Source: Hypsibius dujardini
Taxonomy: Eukaryota > Tardigrada > Eutardigrada > Parachela > Hypsibiidae
Assembly (NCBI GenBank): GCA_001579985.1
Contig: LRSR01000689.1
Span: 1-24,655 of the forward strand
DNA length: 24,655 bases
Reading direction: 5' to 3'
Positions 8,039 to 18,935 of the stretch are shown in pieces. Within the stretch, counting starts at the first letter, position 1, and every line of letters begins with the position of its first letter. Made by a program: the position numbers and the translations under genes. The notes below the pieces were generated by a model. It did no database searches. It was not told where the DNA came from and was given only the letters and a program-made list of their open reading frames with translations.

Positions 8039-8953
8039 TTATACGGCTTTTGAGGTTTGCAGTTTTCCATCACGGTAGACCGACTCGGTAGTTCTTGTAG
8101 ACTCTCCTGGTCGCGCAATCGTTGTCCTTATCATCGTCCAAGCAATGTTATAAGAGTGTTCGAGATGAGTGGTAGTTACTTCCTCAATCAGTTCAAAGTG
8201 AAAGGTGCTTGGAACGTAAATTTCCTTTGTCCGATTTACTGTCCGGAAGACAACTCGGTCACCTTGTGTTATTTTCGTGTCGACTTTCTTCCAACCCTTG
8301 ACTTGGTCCACAAACAGATACGACGCCGTCGTAATGCGCAGTTGAGCGGTGTCGGAGTTGGTTTCGGTCACGATTACGGTTCGTTCGGTGTATTTGTAAA
8401 GTTTCCGATCCCTCGGGTCGTTAGCTTGTGTCGTTTGCCTCGTATCATGGTCTGGCTGATGATTCTGATGAGACGAGGGCATGCTATTGGGCTGGGGCTC
8501 TAATAGGAGACCCGACAGTGCAAATAGACTGTACAAAAGTAGAGTGTAGATTAAAACAATAATTATTGGTGAAGAAAGGACTAATATAAGGCTCCGGTCG
8601 AAGTTTGGTCGATTGCTGCGCTCAATGGGTGGCTCGTTGTCATTATTATTGCCCCTGTCTTCCTCTTCGAAGTGTGGGGTGGGTGGGGTGGGCCTGCTGG
8701 GCTGAAATGCGGTGCTGCGTTGTCGACTGTGATCGGCTTCCCTTTGAGTGATGAATTCCAAGCATTGGTCTCGCGCCGTATTAATGGCTTTTGATAATTC
8801 CAGATTATCCCGTTTTTGGGCTTCGGATTGCCCGGATTGCTTGTCGGGATGGTATTTCAGCTGCATTTCACGAAATCGGTGATTCACATCATTTCTGGAC
8901 GATGTTTCAGGCAGATCGAGGAGAATAAAGGCCCCATGACGGTAGCCTGACAT
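8039..8953 (-). CDS. J-domain (DnaJ/Hsp40-type) single-pass membrane protein
   Basis: A 304-codon intronless frame. Residues 6-75 form a J domain: a helix II of the type RFREMQLKYHPDK, with the essential HPD at 35-37, and a helix III rich in Lys and Glu ending near 74. A Pro-, Asn- and charge-rich linker (76-120) precedes one strong hydrophobic segment (121-151), then a second low-complexity linker rich in Gln, His and Asp (152-180). A polar C-terminal region of about 120 residues follows, rich in Thr and Val, and looks beta-rich. There is no Gly/Phe region and no zinc-finger domain, so it is a class C J-protein. By family knowledge the J domain stimulates Hsp70 ATPase; the membrane segment suggests it recruits Hsp70 to an organelle surface (inference). 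The C-terminal region is unrecognised. The lack of introns differs from the other genes here and would fit a retrocopy or an intron-poor family. Confidence 0.85.
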   Translation of the reverse strand: MSGYRHGAFILLDLPETSSRNDVNHRFREMQLKYHPDKQSGQSEAQKRDNLELSKAINTARDQCLEFITQREADHSRQRSTAFQPSRPTPPTPHFEEEDRGNNNDNEPPIERSNRPNFDRSLILVLSSPIIIVLIYTLLLYSLFALSGLLLEPQPNSMPSSHQNHQPDHDTRQTTQANDPRDRKLYKYTERTVIVTETNSDTAQLRITTASYLFVDQVKGWKKVDTKITQGDRVVFRTVNRTKEIYVPSTFHFELIEEVTTTHLEHSYNIAWTMIRTTIARPGESTRTTESVYRDGKLQTSKAV

Positions 8954-9683
8954 CTTACCAATTTACGGAAAAAAAGGTAGTAAACTTTTGAATCAACGCA
9001 GGTGCAATGTAGATAACTTCAGAAAGCATAAATTTCTGGTAATGTGTTTAGGGCCTTAACGCCTCTAGCCGCATCACCGCAATGCCTAAAGAATTTACTA
9101 AATGGGAGAGGCTCTCCACTTTGCAGTGTTTGTCTAGTCTGCTTTGTTGCATTCTCCGTCCAAAGTCTAGTATTGAGAACCGTTGTGCAGCTCGAGAAGT
9201 ACCGAGATAATCAGCCCTAACCATTTGTTATCGCTGAGACGTGATTCACAGGGCCAGTTCTTGTCAATAATTCTTTCCCAGTTGAAATGCTTATGTCATG
9301 TATGAGTCAATACTGCAGTGCTGTGAGTTGTTGAAAAGTTCCCTCAATATATTGTATCGTGAGTATTCAATTCCTAAAATGAGTCCCTACATAAACTGCA
9401 TCATTTTGGCTATTTTTTTTCAGGCCGTTTATACTTTCCGGTTCAACATTAGTGAGTTCATTAATTACGCACTGTTCAGAATCTTAAGACTTTATCGACA
9501 ACACGGAAGAAAACGTGTTTCACTGCGTGGTAGAAGAAACTCAATTTGTGTAACTGGATTCACAGTCCGCCTGCTCATTATTGACAGCCTCCCAACGACG
9601 GTTAGTTAAATGGACACAAACACAGATAAAACAAAAGAGTCGGCCGATTTTACTGTCTCTAGAAATGATCTCAGGCAGGCAGG
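8954..9683. other. No supportable gene
   Basis: Upstream flank of the J-domain gene plus unassigned sequence. A plus-strand frame (9298-9609) contains a good donor (GTGAGT at 9359) and acceptor (TTTTTTTTCAG ending 9423) 65 bp apart, but splicing them leads to an early stop, so I do not call a gene. Confidence 0.5.
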
Positions 9684-9870
9684 CTGACTGAGACCAAGGC
9701 CGACGTCGAAACCGAGACTGAGAACAAGGTAGAGATAGGTACAAAACACGTGACCGAGACCGAGATCCAGACCGAAACGACGACGGAAACGAATGTTATG
9801 ATAAAAACAGACAGAGACTGACCGAATATGGAGACGGAGACGAAGTCAGACGGATGCCGAGACCGAGATC
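9684..9870. repeat. Degenerate GAGACC/GACCGA repeat
   Basis: Variants of GACCGAGACCGAGA, ACTGAGACC and GACGGAGACGAA fill almost 190 bases. The minus-strand frame over it (Val/Ser-rich) is a repeat translation. It probably arose by slippage of a 6-base unit. Confidence 0.75.
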
Positions 9871-11652
9871 GCAAACTAGACCAACTACGAGAATGGCAAA
9901 CAGGCGAATAATACACTAAATCCTGAATTGTAGCTATTAATTAGACAGTCTTCAAGAACCCTTCAAAAATTTGCGGCCGGAAGCCGAAGCTTCACTTGTA
10001 TCTCTAATGTTATGTCAATACGAATATCTATTCCTATATATGCAAGTATGTGGCATGTGTCTAAACCAATTTTTGCATATATGCCTGTGTATGTGGTTTG
10101 TGTTTGTGTCTGATGAGCCAAGGTCAGAGCATCTTGATTCAAGAAGCATTTCGGCCTTCAATTGAATATTTAGCCGAAGATTAGAGGCTTTAGTTTCCTC
10201 CTGGCCGAATAACTATTTTTAATCATTTTTACACTGTGTTGGGCATTGTTGGGGATATTTATTTCTGAACTGTTAACATGGGCTTGATAAAATACTAAAA
10301 TATTCGTGCGTGACGCGGTCGTAAAAAAATATTTCTTCAGCTGGGTTTGCAAAATTTCCGCATCACTCTGCTGATAGCGCCCAGTAAAGAAGCCAACCCG
10401 AGCCTGGCATCAAACGAGCAAACTAAAATTTATCTTGAAAAAGTTTTTATTTAGTCTGCGCCGCGCCTGCATTAGTTTTGCCACACATTTCGTTCAATTT
10501 CAATTTATTTGAATCGATTGACATCAGCAGAATCATTTTTTGGATGCCAGGGGGCGAAGCTATGGCTAGTTTCAGTTGAGGCTTCCGAAAGACGTTTCTC
10601 CATAATGAATGCTAAATTATTATAGTGCGTACAATAATAGAAAAAAAGTGGAGAAACGCAAAGACCCACAGAGACATTAGTTAAATATTTATTCGGAAAT
10701 TTCATTCAAGGCTATTTTGGCTGCGCCAATTTGTTTGAGAATGAAATTAATTAGCTTCCAATTTCAAAATATTTTGTGTTTAAAAAAAATGTAAAACATT
10801 TCGGTCGCAATATTTTAATATTTCTAATATAGCTTCGGCTCTGGCCTTAATCTATTGTGGCCCGCCCTCTGATCCCCAAGTAAAGATGACAATAACTAAA
10901 TCAACATGTTAAATAGGCGTTAAATTTGATTGAAAAATAATAACGATTAAGAATTACAGGGGTCTCCACGATTATTGAATTCTATTTGTTACTCCCTCCA
11001 ACATCCGTGAGTGTGGGAAAATAAAAATTAATTTTAGTGGCAAGGAGGGCAGTAAGTTAAGATTAGCTAAAAGTTAATTTGAAACGAATCTGACAATAAT
11101 TGAGCTTTTGAGGAATTTTGTCCTGAAAGTGGTACTTTTGTACCCGCCAACTTAAGCCGAAAAGTATACTACGAACTTCAGTTCCGCCAATCGTGTTTGG
11201 AGCTTAAACAAAAAACCGCTCATTGTAAGTTATCATGACATAGTTTCTCTATAAAAACCACGTTCTATCGGTTCTTGAAATGCAGCAGGAAATTTTTGAG
11301 AAAAAATAATTCGCGCAAAAGTGCGAAAACAAGTACTTTCTACACATTAACATCGTTTTAGTTCCGCCCCTACAACATTTTGAGTTTAATAGAAAGCAAA
11401 TATTTTATGATTTATCCTTTTAGGGTTACTTTGTTTGCTACACTGCCTCTAGAATCACTTGATGGAAAGGCAGAATTTCAAAGGATTCACTAACACAATT
11501 AAGTAATGAAGCAATCAACCCACTGAGCCCGTTTTAACAATTTTTAGTCAACGACCCCAGGAAGGCTTCCTGCGTGAGATTAAAAATCAGTTTTTATCAT
11601 AAACTTAATTGAGGCTTCAGGTGTGGCGTTTTTGTCATTTGTGAGATTAGCG
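9871..11652. other. Long non-coding stretch
   Basis: AT-rich sequence with a TG-rich patch (about 10050-10110) and no open frame I would support. It includes the downstream flank of the minus-strand YWTD gene. An ATTAAA on the minus strand near 11396 could be its poly(A) signal. Confidence 0.5.
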
Positions 11653-13328
11653 TCAGTTGCGCTCAGTTTGCGTGGTCACCGCTTGAAAACTATTCAATGT
11701 TCGTGGTGACCCCTGTAGTAAGGGCTGGCTAGTCAGGATTCTCTGCCCCAACCACAAGGCTACCCTTGTTAAATGAGTTATCCGGTTCGGGGTACAACTG
11801 TCGATAACCTCTGTACCTGCGGGCCGAATACGCCACTGATCATCAGCGATGCTTTGATTGGAGCGCGGCAGATACCAGTAGATTTTCCTTAACGAAAACA
11901 TAAAAAGATCAATAAGTTTATACTAAGATTATCTTTCAATTTAACCGACATATTATACGTTTCTTTATCCTTGCATTAAATGCGATAAGCTCACTTCGTC
12001 ATTTTTTCCTTTCATATGTGATTCTAAATTGAGAAAAATACTTTTTCATATGTTTTGACGATACAATTGATTCTAAGATTTCAGGGTGAAAGATGCTGAA
12101 CATTACTCTTCTCGACAGTTAATTTTTGCATTTTATTCTGAAAAATGTACAGTAATTTTTTACCGTTTTTTGGATTATTGAAAATGTTTATATTTTGTGA
12201 TATTTTTTCAGTTTTCAGTATTTTGTAATGTCATCCATATACTATAACTGAAGCTAAGTATAATTTGAAGCCCTTAACGTCCATAGTTAACTGGTGATGC
12301 CAAATCTTACCCACGGACAGAATGCACCGCCAGTGTTGATTCGACAGTGATTTTGGAATCTGTACGAATGGTCGTAATCCAAAAAAATGTTTCGGGAAAG
12401 GAAATCGATAGTCAAGCCGAACTTTGTGATGCACTCTACAGACAAATGAGCAGCTGTCAGAAGTGACCCGCCAACCCCTTTGGACACTTTTTTGAGAACT
12501 CAGCTTACAAAGTTGATGTGAACAACTTGATTTTGTACTCGTTCAGCATTCGCATTTAGCCTTCTGGTTACAAATGAATTAGGAAAACCCCCACAACCCT
12601 AGTTCATTGCATGATAAAGTATGTTTTTTGTGTTTTTATTTTTATTTTTATTTTCTTCCTTCATAGACATCCCTTCAAAATACTCCCTGAATTTAGTCTT
12701 ACGAGTTTTTCAATACCTATCGAAAAGTCCAAAGTGATGATATTGGGACAAATTTGAAAGTTAAAGGTTCTCAAAAGGGTGTCCAAAAATACCATCAGAA
12801 CAGTGTCGCATGTGACCTTTTCCAAAATGTTCTTAAAGTTTATTCCAACCCGACGCATTATTAAACAGAACGCTTTTCAGTAACGAAAGCGTTTGCTGTT
12901 TGCAAACATGTTCAGCAGACCGATCAAGTTTTGGGAGCAAAACCAAACACGGGATTCCCCTTAAGGACACACGCGACAGAACTTCTTAACAAGTGTTGAG
13001 GACTTACCATAGGGCGGCAAGAGCGAGTTCTTCCCAACCACCACTTGCACGTCCGAACTGTCATAACGTGAGCTGCGAATGCCGTTGTTTGGGTGGAACG
13101 TCCAGTAGATCCTACGATTCACGCAGTCCCCTGCCACCGCTCGGTTGACCGAGCCAATAATCGTTCTCAGCGCCTAGCCCGCTTGGCCGCCATCGTCGAG
13201 CGGTTGGTTCCAGAGTGTGTCACCCTGGGCAAACACCAGAAACCCCCAGCACGTTGAGCGCTCGAAAGCGAAATGGCGAACTTGAGCGGCAGCAGCAGCC
13301 GCATAAAAGACGACCGTATGCCTCCCAT
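11653..13328 (-). pseudogene. LDL-receptor class B (YWTD) beta-propeller gene, three exons, one in-frame stop
   Basis: Exons on the minus strand: 13328-13008 (107 codons), 12435-12311 and 11922-11653. Introns are 572 and 388 bp with clean signals (TACAG/, /GTAAGTC, TGTAG/, /GTAAGA, CTTAG/), and all phases agree (1-1, 1-0, 0). Repeat signatures: RRIYWTFHPNNGIRSSRYDS with VQVVV and LPPYG in exon one, GLTIDFLSRNIFLDYD in exon two, and RKIYWYLPRSNQS in exon three. These are the YWTD blade strands of LRP-type receptors, which bind ligands outside the cell. Exon one has a single TAG at 13176-13174 between GQAG and ALRTIIG. Coding similarity continues on both sides and no intron there keeps frame. 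A terminal TGA (11655-11653) follows a final QTERN, where the family usually continues to an EGF module. Upstream exons were not found. It may be a pseudogene, a null allele or a base-call error. Confidence 0.7.
12633..12654. repeat. TTTTTA microsatellite
   Basis: Three and a half units of TTTTTA, located in the 572-bp intron of the minus-strand YWTD gene. Confidence 0.7.
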
Positions 13329-13874
13329 CTGTATTTTAAATTGCTTACAGTTATACTCTGACATTTGGAAATGAAAAGTGATTCAGAAAGTTTTTATAAC
13401 AAACTGAAATTCGTCTGGAGACAGTCCTTTAAAGAACATGTCGACACGAATAAACAACATACTGACGTAATATCCTTTGAACCCGAATACGATGTTGTGG
13501 CCATTGGCTGGCACTCTTGCAACCGAGGAACAAGCAATTATACTAACCTAATATCCTTTGTACCATGGGCAACGTTTAGGATCCCTGGATCGTCTTTTTA
13601 TGTCTGACATCGCACTAGACGCTGCTTGATTGCGCAGTATGCACAAACGCGCGACCCACATCGTGGACAAGTAACCCTCTGCCATCATAACTGCCTGATC
13701 ACCAGAAACAGTCTCAAAGGAATGAACGCGCTCCTGCATACGCGCAATTAGCGGACAGGCCATTTAGAATCTTGACTATAATGTATTGTCCCTACCGGCG
13801 AACTAGCTGTACCTATTCGATAATGTAATAATATGTGAATTAACACACGAGAGCGGCCAAATATCCTCTTGTAG

Positions 13875-14022
13875 TTTCTGTTTGCATGTCATACGGGCTA
13901 TGGGACCAGAAGTGACTCCAGAGATAATCGCTGAATTTTTCAACAATTGCTACACTGATGTCCGAACAAACTACCCAGGAGCTCGTTTAGGGTCCTTTGA
14001 AGTTGCATTCAAGACCCTTATG
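13875..14022 (+). CDS. Isolated putative internal exon, unrecognised
   Basis: A 148-bp open segment between a pyrimidine-rich acceptor (CCTCTTGTAG, AG at 13873-13874) and a textbook donor (ATG/GTAAGA at 14023). The residues in frame include EVTPEIIAEFFNNCYTDV and GARLGSFEVAFKTLM, which look like a real globular protein, but I recognise no family. It enters needing two bases from upstream and leaves in phase 0. No partner exons are evident. It could be an upstream exon of the LDLa gene, an alternative exon, or an exon left from a lost gene. Confidence 0.4.
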
Positions 14023-14095
14023 GTAAGACCAGGGTTAGTCATAGAGACAACATTCATTTTTCCTAAAAGTGAACCCAAAATTCGACCTTTTGTTA

Positions 14096-14358
14096 TTGAT
14101 CATTTCAAAACTGTTTGGGTGTGGGGTCTGATTTCCAGACCCACAATATTTCATATCATTTTCAAAGACTTCAAGTTTTTTAACAAACTCGAATTTGTTC
14201 TTGGTCCAACATAAGCTCCATAACAACTGCAAATGAAAGGTTCACACCTTTCAAGACTATCAATATTTATGGAATAAGCAATGTTTTTGAAAATCTTTTG
14301 AAGTTTCAGAGGTCTTGGAAATCAGACCCCGCAACCTCACAATTTTCAAAATAACTAA
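14096..14358. repeat. Old palindromic element with inverted arms of about 40 bp
   Basis: The left arm (14096-14136) and right arm (14317-14358) are inverted copies, identical over GGGGTCTGATTTCC (14123-14136) and about 70-75% alike further out. About 180 bp separate them. Within the left arm region, GGGTCTG and CAGACCC also form a small local hairpin. It lies just after the isolated exon and is probably a decayed short inverted-repeat element. Confidence 0.45.
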
Positions 14359-14538
14359 TGACAAGATGACAAATGTTTAGCCCAATCTTGCCACTTGAAA
14401 GGGCCCTTAACGAGCCCCCGGACTGACCTGTGGTACACAACATAAAAATGGGATACAATCTAAACTTGTTGAATCAATTATTTTGTCTGCAAATTGAAAA
14501 TTAATAGTAGCTGTTTATGTTTTTAAACCAAAACAAAA

Positions 14539-17500
14539 ATGTCGCTGAGAACATTTATATGGAAGCGTCTACTAAAGCTTTCGCTTGTCATTGTTGCAAT
14601 CGCAGAAGTATTTCCCCTTTCGCGTCTGATGCAAACCTCAGTAAGCACTAAGTCTCTTCTAACATTACGACAGACGACTGTATAGTCATCTCCGGTCGAC
14701 AATGCGGGTGAGACTTGAGAACTAAAAAAGAAAACACTGTAGTCTCTGGGTTCAGTCTGGCTTCGGGCAAGTTTAAGTGGAAGGGTGCGCTGTATGTGAG
14801 TCAGCCTCTGCCGAAAGTCACATTTGATGGCACAGCATTTATGCAGCACAACAGAGCATATCGTTCATCAAGTTGATGGACGATATGCTGTGGCCGGATC
14901 GCAGCCCATTTCTTAATGTAAACAAGTTTGTAAAGACGACTAAATTTTCAGCTCGTCGTTATTTTCCGTCTGCAAGCCCTAAAATCTTGCAAATCAATCT
15001 GAATTTCCGACCTTTCTTATCAAAATACATCGAGCTGTGCTGCTGGAATGATACGCCCTTCTTTATTGGTACTCGTAGCGGTAGTATTAATACCGGTACG
15101 TGCGGTGCGACATGTAAATGTTATTGAATACCTTAATTGGAGTTGCTGAGCTACATACCTTAAACAACTAATTGTTCTATTTGTTGCCAGAATTTAAAAA
15201 CAAATTATTTCTTTGCTTCGCTTTCTCAGCAATGTAAAAAAAATTCAGTCTAATGGAAATCGGGAGCCTTTATATGATCTTGAATGTTTTAAGAATTCGT
15301 CAAACGATTTCATGTTCAGTAAAATTTTACGTCTTTTAAAAAACTCAACTAGAGAAGATGTTAGACGCAAAGCGGAATAAGGCAAAAGAACTTTCGAAAG
15401 ATCACTGCTTATGAGAAGTCATGATTATTCAAACAAGCGATATCTGTTAACATGCTCTATAAAGGGTTGTAGCATGCAAGTGCAGTAGATCGTGATTAAC
15501 ATAGATAACTGTCCCCCTCCCATTTTTGTATGCACCATCAGGAACCGGAAGTTCAAGCTTGTTACGATGACTTGAGACTATGAGAAAACAGAGCACACGC
15601 ACAAGAAATTATTAATAACTCACAAGGAATCAATTACCAGTGTCGGTCTTAGGTGAAAATGAAATTGTTTTCCTGAAAATCCATTCTTCTATTACGATTT
15701 TGGAAAATATCGCTTGCCGGGGACAAGGTCCTCTTTCATTTGGAAAAATTAAAAACGTTATAAAATCACTCAAATATTAAAGTCCCAGCAATAAACACAA
15801 ATTTCTAAAATCGTTTTGTCTTCATATTTTTTGACATCCACTGTCCCAAAATTCAATTTGGAACCGATCGGCATGAGCACACAAGTTGCTGACATGAGGG
15901 CAGAACTATGGGCACTGGCGGAACTCGGATATTACAGTCCATTAGGGTGCATGAATAGTAATGATATACCAAATAACAGCCGTAGCTCTTTCCCTCGCTT
16001 TCTAAAAATCTTTGCCTAATGCCAACTAATTCGAATTAAATTTTGAACCAGTGGGTATCAAAAATTAAAGGAAAAAAGAAATTTAATAAATTGAGGTTTC
16101 TTAATAATTGGTGTGGCTCGAATATTCCAGTAATTTTCCAAATTCTTAAATTTTCCCAATTGAACAAACTCCTGTCCACAACACGCAATATTTTTTAAAC
16201 GTATGCTAAAAGAAGAGGCTTTCAGCAAAAAAGTTTAACGACGATTGGAAACCTCTGGTAATTGATTCCTTGTCGGCGATGACTCAGACCGACACTGGGC
16301 ATTTCACACACTTATTTCATTCCATAGATATGCCGATGTGCAAGGTCCAGGTCCAATTCCCAACGAAAATGTACACGAGTGGATGGTAGCGTCGGCTTCT
16401 CCTGCCCCATCTCCCACTATTGTAACCGCAACAGCAGCCTCTGCAACGGTCTTAAGGACTGCTTTGACGGGAGCGATGAACTTAATTGCCCGTCGAAGGC
16501 CGGGTCTCCCCTTGCCGTCACCGTTTCCAGGCTGGTGCCTTGTGTTCTTCCCAACGGCATCTCGGGGGTGAAATGTCATGAAAGGGACATCTTCTGCTAT
16601 CCATACGACCAGGTCTGCGACGGAGAGGAGGATTGCTTGGGTGGTTTGGATGAGCTTGACTGTCCGGCTGGGTCCCCGAAACGAAAAAACGCTGTTGTGC
16701 GGTGCGGCCGGAAAGACGAAGCGGAAAGATATCAGTGCTTGAATATTGTTGAGGAATATTGCTGGCCGGCTGAATGGAAGTGTGATGGTGGGCGGGACTG
16801 CGAGGACGGAAGGGATGAGGTAGACTGCCCAGTTGGAGTCAGTGGAGAAGGTAAGCATTTCTGCTTATGCCACACCTTTCTGCAATAGTCTTTCACGGCC
16901 TTAACATTTGCTCTAATTGCATTGTTATGCCGTAAACCGATGCTGATTATGTGGATTCGTTTTTATTTTGTTTGAACTTTATTTCTACAGTTTGAGGCCT
17001 CAGTTTTTGCTTCGCTAGTACTAGTTTGAAACAGTTTGTTACGTACACTTGAAATACCACTATTTGTAATTTTTATTTTAATGCACATGTTTGAACTCTA
17101 AATCTACATCCGTTAAGTAGTACTGAAGCTCTTTCGTTTATCAAAATCCTGAAAAGGAAATAGATTATTTGCTAAAATCTCTCTTAACCAAACTATCAAT
17201 TAAAAATAGATTGCTCCTGAGATTGTTCGACCTCTATTTATATTTTTGCGGAATCTTTTCCTTGCCTCAAATGCTTATTTATTTAATACTTCTGATAAGG
17301 CAGCATTTTATACTCTGTATTTGAAGTTTGGGTTTGATTAGCTTCATTTCCAAAGGTTTACAACATTTGCATTTATTTTTAATTCATTTGTTTTCAACCT
17401 TCATATTCACTTTTCTCTTCCTTTCTCCCCTTTCATCTTAGAAAATTTTGCTAACAATGTTAAGTTTGCTTACCGTATTCTGTCTAATCATTTTTTGTTA

Positions 17501-17745
17501 GAAATCTTCCATGAATAGTTTGAAAATTGAAATGAAATTTAACACAGAGCTTTTCATTTACATTACCAGGAAGGGAAGTCGGACTAGAGCTTCCTCCGGT
17601 CACTTATCCTGCATGTAGACGGAAAGACGGCGGCCTGGGCTTTAGCTGTCACCGAGGAGGATTCTGCTTCCCCGCGTCATATTCCTGCGACGGACGGGCA
17701 CATTGCCGGGACGGAACAGACGAAAAACACTGCCCCCTTGTATGA
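14539..17745 (+). CDS. Secreted-type protein with four LDLa modules (exons 14539-14640, 16328-16850, 17570-17745)
   Basis: Exon one encodes 34 residues from ATG 14539 with a basic start and the hydrophobic run LLKLSLVIVAIAEVF, a likely signal peptide or anchor, and ends at a GTAAGC donor in phase 0. Exon two follows TCCATAG in phase 0, and exon three follows ACCAG with one base carried over; the introns are 1687 and 719 bp. The joined protein is 266 residues. Four LDL-receptor class A modules lie at Cys49-88, 106-146, 160-201 and 224-263, each with six Cys and the acidic calcium-binding end (CFDGSDELNC, CLGGLDELDC, CEDGRDEVDC, CRDGTDEKHC). Module two has Gly-Gly-Leu in place of the usual DGSD and may bind calcium poorly. 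A stop follows the last module directly, so no membrane anchor or enzyme domain is attached. LDLa modules bind ligands outside the cell. The exon-one join is inferred from phase and signals; extra exons in the first intron are possible. Confidence 0.75.
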
Positions 17746-18005
17746 CAATCGATTCTGTTCTCTGTTCTGTCACTTAATCACTCGTTCTGAGTGGGTCTTA
17801 TTGTGATAATTTGCAATCCAATATCTGGTTGTGATTCCTCTCTCACGCTTCGCCGTGTCAACCTCCGTGATAAAGAATACAGAGTAGTTCCAGGTCGCCT
17901 GTAGTTTCACATTCCTCTATTGGTTAGGTGGCCGTGGGTCGTAGTGTTGTTAAGCTACACGTTTAGAACAATTTTAAATAGCTCAACAAGCGACTTCTGA
18001 CTTTA

Positions 18006-18011
18006 AATAAA
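18006..18011 (+). terminator. Poly(A) signal for the LDLa gene
   Basis: AATAAA about 260 bases past the LDLa stop codon, in an AT-rich stretch. It is the first canonical signal downstream. Confidence 0.45.
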
Positions 18012-18897
18012 ATATGCTGTCACTATGTTCAAGTCACAAAAATTAAAATCGATATTTAAAAAAATATTTTATTTCGGATCACTAAATTAGCATTGAGTGG
18101 GAGGAAATATTATTTAAAACCTTGTTTTGAAAGATCAAAATGCGATTCTATTTAAAATGAAATAAATTGTTTATTTAAATGAGCTTTGCCGGTGGGCATG
18201 AATCCATTTTATAGTCATTGAAACACTTTTTTTACACAACGCAATTGGGTAGCTCAGCTCCTGAAGGAGTCAATAAAAGTGCCCACGGAAAGGGCTTTGA
18301 AATGTTAGCCATGTCACCGACCGAACGACATCACAGACAGAATTTCTTTCAGTTTCACATTAATGCTTTCCCTCCCCCCCCCAACAATGACAAAGCGTCA
18401 TGTGGTTTCCTGTCTTAGCCGTGACCTTTACAATGAACCTTTCATGCAGATGAAGACTTCTCCCTCAAGTGCGCAACTTGAAATGTCACACAAACAACCT
18501 CTTTACTGAAATCTCCCATGCAACAGCAGTGATTTTAACTTCGAGCCATTCAATAATATCATCCAATCTTTACAATGACATTTCGGTGCACTAACAAATA
18601 ATGTAAGGGCAAGATATGAAATTCTGTATCTGACAGGAGCTGACCTTTTATAAATCCCATTACTTGGAACTCAGAATCCCATCAAATCCCATTATCTGAG
18701 AAAGTGGGCCACTCAATTATTGAAAACAGTTCGGGAGATTGTCCGTCGTAAATATTATTGCTGATTTAGAGGTCTGCGACTTTTCTGACAAATGCTGACT
18801 GACAACAACTATATAGACATTTTTTTCGAGAGCGAATTGCGTGGCCAGAACATAACATTCAGTTCTTTCCACATTGCTCATATCAATCCAACATTCC

Positions 18898-18907
18898 ATA
18901 TATATAT
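18898..18907 (+). promoter_or_regulatory. TATA-like run before the GPCR start
   Basis: An alternating TATATATATA run ends 28 bases before the ATG. As a TATA box it would leave almost no 5' UTR, so it may instead be a chance AT run with the real start site further upstream. Confidence 0.25.
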
Positions 18908-18935
18908 CAGTAATAGATCAGATTGAATTCCAAAC

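Larger units (their letters stand above)
17746..18935. other. Spacer between the LDLa and GPCR genes
   Basis: Contains the LDLa 3' UTR and AT-rich sequence (18040-18180), and a C9 run near 18372. Open frames on both strands are short and lack motifs. No RNA gene is seen. Confidence 0.5.

Noticed and set aside
8057-8503. 148-codon plus-strand frame
   Set aside because: It is the antisense shadow of the J-domain gene, whose HPD motif and membrane helix are convincing on the minus strand.
9298-9609. Plus-strand frame with a nice donor and acceptor 65 bp apart
   Set aside because: Splicing gives an early stop, and the unspliced frame has no recognisable domain.
13167-13364. 65-codon minus-strand frame with several Arg at the end
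   Set aside because: It overlaps the YWTD exon in another frame and has no domain; the YWTD frame explains this DNA.
13365-13607. 80-codon plus-strand frame
   Set aside because: No domain; it contains a short direct repeat of AATATCCTTTG, which better explains its regular look.
15816-16019. Plus-strand frame with a helical-looking segment (QVADMRAELWALAELGYY)
   Set aside because: No clear acceptor or donor ties it to the LDLa gene; kept only as a possible missing exon.
16304-16858. 184-codon minus-strand frame
   Set aside because: Antisense shadow of the LDLa exon, which has regular six-Cys modules on the plus strand.
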